Part shown: positions 19,349 through 27,505 of the stretch, piece after piece
Layout of the letters: every line of letters begins with the position of its first letter
How positions within the stretch are numbered: position 1 is the first letter of the stretch
Origin: Bacteroidales bacterium
GTDB lineage: Bacteria > Bacteroidota > Bacteroidia > Bacteroidales > Muribaculaceae
DNA length: 40,040 nucleotides
Reading direction: 5' to 3'
Assembly: GCA_014800605.1 (NCBI GenBank)
Contig: JAAVFS010000016.1
Coordinates: 1-40,040, forward strand
Translations under genes and position numbers: made by a program
The notes under the pieces: generated by a model
The model's database searches: none
Seen by the model: the letters and a program-made list of their open reading frames with translations, nothing else
What the model was told of the DNA's origin: nothing

Positions 19349-19401
19349 GAATAAATGATTTATAATGAGTGGTTCTGATAAGAGAGTGGCTGAGGGTGGG
19401 G

Positions 19402-20991
19402 TTACTGCGGGTTCTGGATGATGGTCAGATACTCATTGCGGCCGTAACGGGCCGGGTTGAGGATGTTGACCGGAACAGTGGCGCCACCCGGGAGTGTCGC
19501 TGTGACCTGCAGTCGGGCTGTGCGCTGCTGATTGCCGGGAGGCAGCACGTTGACAATGAATACATTGTTGAGTTTGTTGCCCATCGAACCGGAGATGTGG
19601 GTCGAGTATGTATAGGAGCCTGTCGAGGGGTCGATAGAGCGGAACTGGATCGCATCCTGATCGCCATCGGTCGTGATGAGATATGCATCCCAGGTAGCAC
19701 CTACGGGAGTCGAGATGCCGAATGTGCTTCGGGCGGGCTGGTCGCTGTCGAGCACAAGGCGTGCTGTCGTGTAATCAAGGCTCGTGTAGGTGTTGGGGAC
19801 AAATGTCAGGTAGCCGTCCTGGGCTATACTGATCTGTGTCGAGTAGTCGTATTCGTACTCCTCGGAGTTCCAGGGGAGGACGTTGACATCCACGAGCATG
19901 ACATGGTTATTGCCGATAGTGATATCGACCACTACGTGCGTATTGCGCGGGAACAGGTCGAGATTAGGGAGTTTGACGGGTGTCGAGAAGTTTCCGTCGG
20001 CGGTGTGTATGCGGATGTTGAAGCCATCGGTCGGCGGAGTCACGCTCTCGGGGAGGTAGATCTTGGGCGAATAGGTGAGCACCTGATCGTCGATCAGCTC
20101 GTCGGGGCGGAAGGGGTAGGGGAGGTTGTAGACAAATGTCGACACAAGGTTATTGACGGTCGGGACGGTGAAGGAGGTGATGTCGCGGCCTTCATACTCA
20201 TTGTCGCTCGGGACTCCTTTGGCGGGCGAGTAGACAGTGTTGCGCGGGATTATGAATGAGCTGGCACCGATGAAGTCGATGCCGATACCATCGATGGCGG
20301 CGTTGCTTGCTCCGGTGAAGTCGGCTGACTTGTGGAAACGGAATGAGAATTTGGAGACGGCGCGGGTGATGAACAGTCGGGCTGACTGATTTCGGTCTTC
20401 GGGGGTGGCGGGCTGACGCACATTGACCTCCCATCGCTCGCTCATCGGGACGCGGAGAGAGTTTTCGCCCCGGGTCCAGTCGTAGATGGGGGCTGTGCCG
20501 GAGCGGGAGAGTGTGCCGTTGTCGACCGAGGTGGGGAGGACGGTGCGCACCGACGCTGCTGTGAGAGTCGACACGTAGGCTTCGGGCATTGAGCTTTCAT
20601 TGCCGAAGAGATAGATGTATTTATCGCCGGCGGTGACTTTGAATGTCAGATTGTCGTTGAGGGGATATCCCTGGTCGTTGAGTGTGACCTGACGGTTGGC
20701 CTCGACGCGGCGGTCGGCCTTGGAGACGATTATCACACGCAGTGTACGGAGCTTCTCGCAGTCGAGCTCGGGGAGTTCGAAGTCGCCTGCACGGGAGAAG
20801 CGATGGTTTCCTCCACGCGAATTGAGTACATCGACATCGAGTGTGAGGAAGATATCGGGTGATTTCATGTCTGTATCTGCGCCCGTGTCTGCGTCGAGAC
20901 CCGGATCGCACGATGACTCGCTACAGGCACATAGCCCGGCTATCATCGCCATGGCGATGAGATAACGTGATATGTAGCGGAATATGATCAT
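19402..20991 (-). CDS. Fimbrial minor-subunit lipoprotein (Mfa2/FimB-like accessory)
   Basis: Lipobox AMAMIAGLCACSES; NSRGGNHRFSRAGDFELPELDCEKLRTLRVIIVSK and VDVNVLPWNSEEYEYDY are typical of Bacteroidetes fimbrillin-family subunits. Confidence 0.72.
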   Translation of the reverse strand: MIIFRYISRYLIAMAMIAGLCACSESSCDPGLDADTGADTDMKSPDIFLTLDVDVLNSRGGNHRFSRAGDFELPELDCEKLRTLRVIIVSKADRRVEANRQVTLNDQGYPLNDNLTFKVTAGDKYIYLFGNESSMPEAYVSTLTAASVRTVLPTSVDNGTLSRSGTAPIYDWTRGENSLRVPMSERWEVNVRQPATPEDRNQSARLFITRAVSKFSFRFHKSADFTGASNAAIDGIGIDFIGASSFIIPRNTVYSPAKGVPSDNEYEGRDITSFTVPTVNNLVSTFVYNLPYPFRPDELIDDQVLTYSPKIYLPESVTPPTDGFNIRIHTADGNFSTPVKLPNLDLFPRNTHVVVDITIGNNHVMLVDVNVLPWNSEEYEYDYSTQISIAQDGYLTFVPNTYTSLDYTTARLVLDSDQPARSTFGISTPVGATWDAYLITTDGDQDAIQFRSIDPSTGSYTYSTHISGSMGNKLNNVFIVNVLPPGNQQRTARLQVTATLPGGATVPVNILNPARYGRNEYLTIIQNPQ

Positions 20992-21178
20992 GATATGTGT
21001 TTGAAATGATAGTTTTTGGCTGGCGTCGAGGGGGAGCTGAGCCTGACTCTCGGGTCGGAGCTTAGTCGGTCCAGGACTGCCGGGGTAGGGGTGGCGGCCT
21101 GCAGGCTTCTACGCCTTGCGTCGCAGTAGCAACGGGTCGTTAAGAGGTTGAATTTATGAGAGGTGTGTCCGGTCGAAA

Positions 21179-22213
21179 TCAGTCGAGAGCGCCCATATCG
21201 TCGATGTCGTTGATGCGCACATCCCAGTCGTTGATGACGATGTTGGCATCCATCCAGTTGCCTTGCTCGTCGATGAAGAAGATCAGGCGCCACTCGCTGT
21301 TGCGGTCGAGGAATTCCTGATCAGCCATTGACTCATACTGCTGGCTGCGGAGCAGTAGCAGGGTCTTGGCCAGGGGGATAGAGAGCACGTTGGTGCCTTG
21401 CGACTTGCGGGTGACGGTCAGACGTGCGGTCGAGGCGGTGACGATGCGCGAGGTGCTGATCTCGGCGAAGGGCATGTAGATAGGGTCACCTGTGACGGTG
21501 ATGCCGCCCAGGGCGTTGCCTGATGTCCAGGGGGTGTAGGTGACGGTCTGAGTCGGGATTATTGCGTTGTCCCAGCCCAGGAGGGTGTTGTCGTCGGTCA
21601 GAGTGAAGTCAAAGTCGTCGGAAGCGAGAGATGTCCCGTCGGCATTGGCAAGGAGGACACGCAGGTTGTTGGTGTCCTTTATCATATAGATAGTGGTGCG
21701 GCGATAGTCGGTATCGGTCTTGGCGATGGTCATAGTGCCCTGGCCGTAGAAGAGGTTATGAAGGGGCTTGCCGTCCTGACCTCCGAGGAGTCCGGGCTTC
21801 ATGGCTACTTCGAGATCCGACAGGAGAGCCGGAATGGCGCGTGAGGGTGATGTGAACTCGAATGAAGCGTTCTCACAGGCCATGCCGCCATAGGCTATGA
21901 AGCGGTATTCGCCCGGGTCAAGACGCAGCTGCATGCGCCAGTCTTCGTCGCTGAGCAGGCTACGGTCGGTGACGGTGTGTGTGGCAAGATATTTTCCGGC
22001 GCCATCATAGACGAGAAGTGTCAGACAGTCTACCTGAGCGGGGAAGGCATTGGCAAACTCCATGTTGTAGTCATAGATGAAGCGGAGTTCGACGCCCTGC
22101 GTACAAGGCTCGAGATCTGTGTATATGAGGTCGCAGGAGGTAAGCGCCGTGGCCGGCACTGCCGCGATAGCAGTGCCGACAAGCGCGTTAATGAGATGCT
22201 TTTTGAGTGACAT
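21179..22213 (-). CDS. FimB/Mfa2 family fimbrial anchor/assembly subunit
   Basis: Lipobox AVPATALTSCDLIYTDLEPCTQGVELRFIYDYNMEFANAFPAQVDCLTLLVYD is a hallmark of Mfa2/FimB; directly downstream of mfa1. Confidence 0.9.
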   Translation of the reverse strand: MSLKKHLINALVGTAIAAVPATALTSCDLIYTDLEPCTQGVELRFIYDYNMEFANAFPAQVDCLTLLVYDGAGKYLATHTVTDRSLLSDEDWRMQLRLDPGEYRFIAYGGMACENASFEFTSPSRAIPALLSDLEVAMKPGLLGGQDGKPLHNLFYGQGTMTIAKTDTDYRRTTIYMIKDTNNLRVLLANADGTSLASDDFDFTLTDDNTLLGWDNAIIPTQTVTYTPWTSGNALGGITVTGDPIYMPFAEISTSRIVTASTARLTVTRKSQGTNVLSIPLAKTLLLLRSQQYESMADQEFLDRNSEWRLIFFIDEQGNWMDANIVINDWDVRINDIDDMGALD

Positions 22214-22235
22214 CGTGAGTGATTAGGGGGCGATA

Positions 22236-24332
22236 TTAGAATTCGATATTGTTGATGCGTACTGACCAGGGGAGTACCTGACACTCTACGTCGATGTAGA
22301 CATTGTCGCTTTCGTCAGGGGTGTCGGGTGTGGGTGGCTCGGGGTCGTTGACCGACAGACGGGGATGGCCGAGACGGTTGATGTTGGTGACGGAGAGCTT
22401 GTAGACATTGTTGCGTACGACAGCAAACTCCATCGGGCCCATGACGCCATTGTCGGTGTTGTCGTTGTGGCGGTTGCGATAGTAGTAGTATACATAGTAG
22501 CCGGGGCCGAAGCGATTGTCGATACTTGACTGGTAGAGAGTGAACTGGGCCTGTTCGCTGGTCATGGCCTGACGCATCTTTGAGAGGAGCGATCCGGCAG
22601 CATTGTCGTTGGGTTTGCCGGCAGCGTCCCATGCGGTCCATGCGGCGTTGGCTGAGTTGGGGTCAAGGGGTTTGTTGTCCTCGAATTCGGCTTTGACGGT
22701 TTCTTCCTCACCATCGGCATTGATGATGGTGTATTCATATTCGAAGGGGAGCATGCCGCCGGTGCCGTAGCAGGCGATGTAGAGTGAGTTGTTGCGGTTG
22801 ACGTTGACCTGACCGTTGGTAGTGATCTCGACAGCTTCCATGCGCACGGCGTTGCGTACCATCTCCCAGGTAGCGTATAGAGTACCGGCGTGATAGTAGA
22901 GGATGGGGTCCTTAGTGGGGTCGCCTGTAGCGTCGGTGAGCGCCCGGGCTACCTGCTGTATGCCGGCATACTTGAGAGTATCAGCTGAGAGAGCTGCCTC
23001 AGTAGCGATGAGTTTGCCCTTGAAGACGATGATGGTAGAGCGGCCGTAGGTCTCCTTCTCGACGGGGCCGGGAATGGTATTTTCCGTGCAGTAGCGCCAT
23101 ACATGGTAGCTCTTGTCGCCGTAGTTGTCGCTTGTGCCATTGAGCACGTCGTTGATGTAGTAAGAGCTCCAGCGGTCGCCACCCTCTACGTTGTCGTCAG
23201 CCGAGATATTGTCGATCTCGCCCTGAGCATTGAAGAAGGGGAAGTTGAAGACGCCGGCTGCGGTGAGACCTGCTGCGCTCTGGGCGCTGAATTTGGTGTA
23301 GTTGGGAGACACGACATAGTTGGTCGGAGTCTCCCGGCCGCAGATGATTGCATTGGTGGGACCGCCTGTAGCAGACACGCGGGGCACATAGTAGAAGTCC
23401 TTGGCCATGTTGGTCAGACAGATACGCTGCAACTCGACGTTGACAAAGAGGGGACCCTCCTTGGTGAAGTCGATTGTGCCGTCCTCGTCGTAGTAGTTGC
23501 CGTAGAGCACGCCATAGGTGTTGGCAGCGGTAGTATTGTCTGAGCCGTCCTTGAAGTCAAAGCGAGCTACAGAGCGCTCTACCTCGACAGGGCCGCCGAT
23601 GCTGTTGTCGACCTGGTGGTTAGTGCCGGCGCCATTGTCCTCAGAGAGATGGAAGGGAGAGGATGAGGTCTTGTAGCTGTCCCAGTCTTCGAGATGGAGG
23701 GGGAAGCTGCGCTGTGCGATCTTGGAGTTGTTCATCAGGAATCCGTTGGGAGCCCAGATGCCGGTGTTGATGCCGCCATTCTTGGCTGCGTCAACTGTGC
23801 AGACGGTGTTGATCCAATCGTTGGAGTCGCTGTCTGCGGATGCGATGATGGTTGAAGTCAGATCCTGAGTGGGGTTGCAGAATACATAGACATTGACTTT
23901 GGCCTGAGTGGGGGTCAGGTCGATGTCGTTGCTGTTTTCGTCCTGATAGTAGCCGGCGATCTGGGTCTTCTGGAATTTAGCTACTGCCTTGTAGGTATTG
24001 GCGCTGGTAGCCTGAAGATTGTTGCTTAGGACGGAGCCGGCTGTGATGATGTTGTTGTTGATGTCAGTGAGTACGATGAGCAGTGATGATACGGTGTTTT
24101 CGGCATCAGAACCTACTTCGGTGCCGTCGGTAGAGTCGCCGTTGCTATCGGTCTGGCTACGACGTCCTTCGGTGGGCATCTTAACTTCGAGAGAGACATA
24201 GACACCTTCGCTTTCTTCGGTGCCGGGATGATTGGGGGTGTTGGGCTCTTCACCGCCGATCTTGTCGTCAGAGCAAGCGGTCATGAGCGCAACTGCTGCG
24301 AGCGCATAGAGGCTTCTTTTCAGAATTTTCAT
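22236..24332 (-). CDS. Mfa1 family fimbria major subunit
   Basis: Lipobox ALAAVALMTACSDDKIGG; AVAKFQKTQIAGYYQDEN; C-terminal VMGPMEFAVVRNNVYKLSVTNINRLGHPRL typical of Mfa1. ATG at 24332 preferred. Confidence 0.92.
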   Translation of the reverse strand: MKILKRSLYALAAVALMTACSDDKIGGEEPNTPNHPGTEESEGVYVSLEVKMPTEGRRSQTDSNGDSTDGTEVGSDAENTVSSLLIVLTDINNNIITAGSVLSNNLQATSANTYKAVAKFQKTQIAGYYQDENSNDIDLTPTQAKVNVYVFCNPTQDLTSTIIASADSDSNDWINTVCTVDAAKNGGINTGIWAPNGFLMNNSKIAQRSFPLHLEDWDSYKTSSSPFHLSEDNGAGTNHQVDNSIGGPVEVERSVARFDFKDGSDNTTAANTYGVLYGNYYDEDGTIDFTKEGPLFVNVELQRICLTNMAKDFYYVPRVSATGGPTNAIICGRETPTNYVVSPNYTKFSAQSAAGLTAAGVFNFPFFNAQGEIDNISADDNVEGGDRWSSYYINDVLNGTSDNYGDKSYHVWRYCTENTIPGPVEKETYGRSTIIVFKGKLIATEAALSADTLKYAGIQQVARALTDATGDPTKDPILYYHAGTLYATWEMVRNAVRMEAVEITTNGQVNVNRNNSLYIACYGTGGMLPFEYEYTIINADGEEETVKAEFEDNKPLDPNSANAAWTAWDAAGKPNDNAAGSLLSKMRQAMTSEQAQFTLYQSSIDNRFGPGYYVYYYYRNRHNDNTDNGVMGPMEFAVVRNNVYKLSVTNINRLGHPRLSVNDPEPPTPDTPDESDNVYIDVECQVLPWSVRINNIEF

Positions 24333-24381
24333 GCTATTCCGTTTTTTAGAGATTGGTTTCTTACTGTGTGATATTATTATG

Positions 24382-25857
24382 TTACTTCTTTTCGGGGTAG
24401 ATGATCCGGACCTCTCCCTGGGGATGAGCTGCGAGAGAGCGGATCGTGTCGAGCGCACGGCGTGCCTCCTCGAATCCGTCAGCGGCGGCGACGGTGAATA
24501 GCTTCTCGGCCAGGGCGTAGTCGTTCATGCGTGCGGCCAGGACGCCACGGGCGTAGCTGACTTCAGGTGTGTCGCCGGCTTTTGACAGATAGCGCTCGGC
24601 GGTTTTGAAGTCGCCGCGGCTGATGGCGGTGTTGGCTGCATTGAGGTTGCAGAGGGGGTCGTTGGGATAGATGCGTACAGCGGTCTCAAACACTTCGTTA
24701 TATTCATCCGAGCCTTCGATCATGCTCTTTGCGGCGCGATAGAATTCTTCGGCCGAGAGCTTTTGGGGCTGGGTGTGGAGCGCGTGGAGGATCTCTTCGA
24801 TGGTAGTGTATGATTTAATGTTGTAGCGTATGATGTAGTCAGAGTGGCGAAGTACGGGATAGACATTGGCCAGCAGGAATTTATAGTCATCGGGGAATTC
24901 CTTCTTGATGCGTGCGTCCTTGGCGTCGGGTTCGAGCGATGAGTCGATGAGCGCGAGGATGGCGTCACGGTTGGCCATGCCGGATTCCTCTACATAGGCG
25001 CGGAGTCCGGGCCAATCTTCGGGGAGATAGTCGGTCGAGATGATGTCGCCTGAGAGATTATGCAGGCGGCGTATGTACTGCTCTACGTAGTCGCGGAGAG
25101 TCTGGGTACGTCCCTTTGCGAGGCGTACGTTGTTGTTGTACGGACCTTCAGGCGAAGCAAAACCCTTGATGAAGATCGATGTGATGGTCACATCCTCATC
25201 CCCCTTGATCGAGTCGATAGTCGATGTGATCTTGGCGAGTTCAGAGGTATTGCTCATGTAGTCGGGGAAGAGCTCGATGCGATTGACGGGGAAGTTGACG
25301 TAGGCAGTGCCTTCGATGGCAAACTCTTTGATAGAGTCGGGGAGGGGACATGCGTAGACAAACTCCGGACGATAGACCGGGGTCGGGATGATCTTGACGA
25401 TCGTGTCGGTCGATGATGCTACGGGAGTGGAGCAGCAGCCGATGCGCTTGACATTGAGAGCGACGTTAGCCTGATCCATCCAGGGAGCGCGCTCGAGGCG
25501 AGCTGAGTAGCTGACGGGCTCGCCGGCTTCGGGGCGCACCATGCGTGTGCCATTGAGGTCGTCAAGGCGGAGGTGTCGATAGTAGAGGTTGCGTCCGGCG
25601 ATGATGACGGGCTCCATAGCCACGGAGTCGGCGCCATCGGCTGACTTCATGACGGGAGTCACGATATATTCGGAGTTGGATTTGAGCTCGAGGTCTTTGG
25701 TGTCGATGGTCAGATCGATCTGTACGGCATGATCTGCGCGGTCGATGCGGATGTCGGAGAGGGGCAGATAGCACGGGGTAGTCTTAGCTGCGCTGAGATT
25801 GCCGGCGGCAAGGGTAGCTGCGGCAATGGCTATTATGTATGACTTCATTGACTTCAT
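24382..25857 (-). CDS. DUF3868 / OmpA-like protein with C-terminal TPR-like repeats, fimbrial operon
   Basis: OmpA-like motif FIKGFASPEGPYNNNVRLAKGRTQTLRDYV, TPR-like C-terminus, signal peptide MKSMKSYIIAIAAATLAAGNLSA; adjacent to DUF3575. Confidence 0.82.
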   Translation of the reverse strand: MKSMKSYIIAIAAATLAAGNLSAAKTTPCYLPLSDIRIDRADHAVQIDLTIDTKDLELKSNSEYIVTPVMKSADGADSVAMEPVIIAGRNLYYRHLRLDDLNGTRMVRPEAGEPVSYSARLERAPWMDQANVALNVKRIGCCSTPVASSTDTIVKIIPTPVYRPEFVYACPLPDSIKEFAIEGTAYVNFPVNRIELFPDYMSNTSELAKITSTIDSIKGDEDVTITSIFIKGFASPEGPYNNNVRLAKGRTQTLRDYVEQYIRRLHNLSGDIISTDYLPEDWPGLRAYVEESGMANRDAILALIDSSLEPDAKDARIKKEFPDDYKFLLANVYPVLRHSDYIIRYNIKSYTTIEEILHALHTQPQKLSAEEFYRAAKSMIEGSDEYNEVFETAVRIYPNDPLCNLNAANTAISRGDFKTAERYLSKAGDTPEVSYARGVLAARMNDYALAEKLFTVAAADGFEEARRALDTIRSLAAHPQGEVRIIYPEKK

Positions 25858-25859
25858 GA

Positions 25860-26453
25860 TTAAAAGACATAAATTAGGTTGAGGGCAGCTTTTGTGGGCC
25901 CGACATAGTTGTGGTGCTTGTTGCTCTCGAGCTTGGTGCCGCACTTGGCGCACGGATAGCGGTCGAAGCGGGTGTAGGCGTAGCCGAATCCGATCTCGGC
26001 TTCGATGTTCCAGTGCTTGCTCAGGATCCATGAGTAGCCGTAGGCGATGCCGGCGCCGATAAACCAGCCCTGGAAGCGTGAGTCGGCGAGCTTCTTGAAG
26101 TCAGTGCCGAGGAACTCGAATCCGTGACCCCAGTGACCTACGTTGTACTGGCCGGCGATGCCGTGGAGGCCGAGGAAGTGACCCTGAAAGGGATTACAAA
26201 ACCAGTAGCGGGCCTCGGGCTGAACAAACCAGTGGCGCATGTATTTGTCGGCCTTGATGTTCCAGGCGTTAAGGTTGCCTGAGATGTCGAGTGACCAGCG
26301 AGGTGCGACTTCAACCTCGACACCGAGATTGACGGTTGCTGTCGCGTCATAGAGCAGGTTGGTCTTGATGCCGACGGTCTGTCCCTTTACGGTCAGTCCG
26401 GTGGCAAGAATGGCCACAAGGATGATAAGTCGGCTCAACAGTTTTTTTATCAT
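25860..26453 (-). CDS. DUF3575 domain-containing protein, fimbrial operon
   Basis: VGIKTNLLYDATATVNLGVEVEVAPRWSLDISGNLNAWNI...RHWFVQPEARYWFC matches the DUF3575 pattern. Confidence 0.92.
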   Translation of the reverse strand: MIKKLLSRLIILVAILATGLTVKGQTVGIKTNLLYDATATVNLGVEVEVAPRWSLDISGNLNAWNIKADKYMRHWFVQPEARYWFCNPFQGHFLGLHGIAGQYNVGHWGHGFEFLGTDFKKLADSRFQGWFIGAGIAYGYSWILSKHWNIEAEIGFGYAYTRFDRYPCAKCGTKLESNKHHNYVGPTKAALNLIYVF

Positions 26454-26608
26454 TGGTTGATGTTTGAGTTATAATGTTCCTTATTATAAATTTTCAGCAA
26501 TAATGTGTGTGTGCATTGCTTGTACCGTAGGAAACTATCTGTACCTATTAGTTAGGGTTTTACAGTCTTATTACGTGTATTTTCAAAAGTTGTTTCTTCA
26601 TCAAGGGG

Positions 26609-26640
26609 CAAAGTTACCCTTTTATTACCAATATGGCAAA
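26609..26640 (-). promoter_or_regulatory. Bacteroidetes-type promoter for the fimbrial operon
   Basis: On the minus strand TTTG (26640-26637) - 20 nt - TAACTTTG (26616-26609); the only upstream region of the DUF3575-mfa cluster with a full consensus match. Confidence 0.78.
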
Positions 26641-26688
26641 TGATAATCCCGTAAGGGACAATGTGGTAGAGGAAAATCTGAAATTTGC

Positions 26689-26698
26689 GGGGGGGGGG
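26689..26698. repeat. Poly-G (poly-C on minus strand) homopolymer, 10 nt
   Basis: gc-GGGGGGGGGG-taata at 26689-26698 in the divergent intergenic region. Confidence 0.9.
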
Positions 26699-26845
26699 TA
26701 ATATACTGATAATCAACACTATAAACGTATTACAGTGCTATTGTCTGCTTTTATATTTCACAAAGTTTAACTATATTAACTATTTTTCAGTAAACTTTCA
26801 GCCCCCTTGGAGGGTTTTAGTGATATAATTTCAACATTTATCATT

Positions 26846-27388
26846 ATGAAAGAACTCAAGGGAACAAAGACCGAGGCCAACCTCATGGCCGCATACGCAG
26901 GCGAATCACAGGCCGCAGTGAAATATAGCTTCTATGCCAAGCAGGCTAAGAAGGACGGATATGTACAGATCGGTCAGATCTTCGACGAAACCGCTCACAA
27001 CGAGCGCGTTCACGCCAAAATCTGGTTTAAGCAGCTCCATGGCGGAGAAATACCTGACACAAAGGTCAACCTCGCAGACGCAGCTGCCGGCGAGCAGTTT
27101 GAGTGGACCGACATGTATGCTCAGTTTGCCAAGGAAGCTCGCGAAGAAGGCTTCGACAAGATCGCTCGCCTCTTTGAGATGGTAGGCGCCATCGAAAAGA
27201 CCCACGAAGAGCGCTACCTCAAGCTCCTCAAGAACATCGAGGAGGGTATCGTCTTCACACGCGACGGCGATCGCCTCTGGCAGTGTCAGGAGTGCGGCCA
27301 CATCCATGTAGGCAAGTCAGCTCCCCAGATCTGCCCCGTGTGCAGCCATCCGCAGGCTTACTTCGAGATTGAAGCTCAGAACTACTAA
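26846..27388 (+). CDS. rbr: Rubrerythrin
   Basis: [23 protein letters not shown]; ferritin-like E...ExxH motifs; C-terminal rubredoxin-like [28 protein letters not shown]. Confidence 0.97.
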   Translation: MKELKGTKTEANLMAAYAGESQAAVKYSFYAKQAKKDGYVQIGQIFDETAHNERVHAKIWFKQLHGGEIPDTKVNLADAAAGEQFEWTDMYAQFAKEAREEGFDKIARLFEMVGAIEKTHEERYLKLLKNIEEGIVFTRDGDRLWQCQECGHIHVGKSAPQICPVCSHPQAYFEIEAQNY

Positions 27389-27423
27389 TACACATATATT
27401 ATAATAAGAAGTAATTCCTATAC

Positions 27424-27465
27424 CGGGAGACGCTCTAAGAGAGTGTCTCCCGATTTGTTTTTTTT
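27424..27465 (+). terminator. Intrinsic terminator after rubrerythrin
   Basis: CGGGAGACGCTCT-aag-AGAGTGTCTCCCG hairpin (27424-27452) followed by a T-rich tract. Confidence 0.88.
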
Positions 27466-27485
27466 GCTGATATTGACTAAGTTTG
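27454..27485 (+). promoter_or_regulatory. Bacteroidetes-type promoter for the glycosyltransferase pair
   Basis: TTTG (27454-27457) - 20 nt - TAAGTTTG (27478-27485), overlapping the U-tract of the rubrerythrin terminator. Confidence 0.75.
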
Positions 27486-27505
27486 CATAAACAAATGTCT
27501 GCAAA

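Noticed and set aside
26453-26845. Invertible promoter in the mfa-rbr divergent region
   Set aside because: Only imperfect short inverted similarities (around ACGTATTACAGT-like words) were seen; no convincing arms, unlike 19150-19348.
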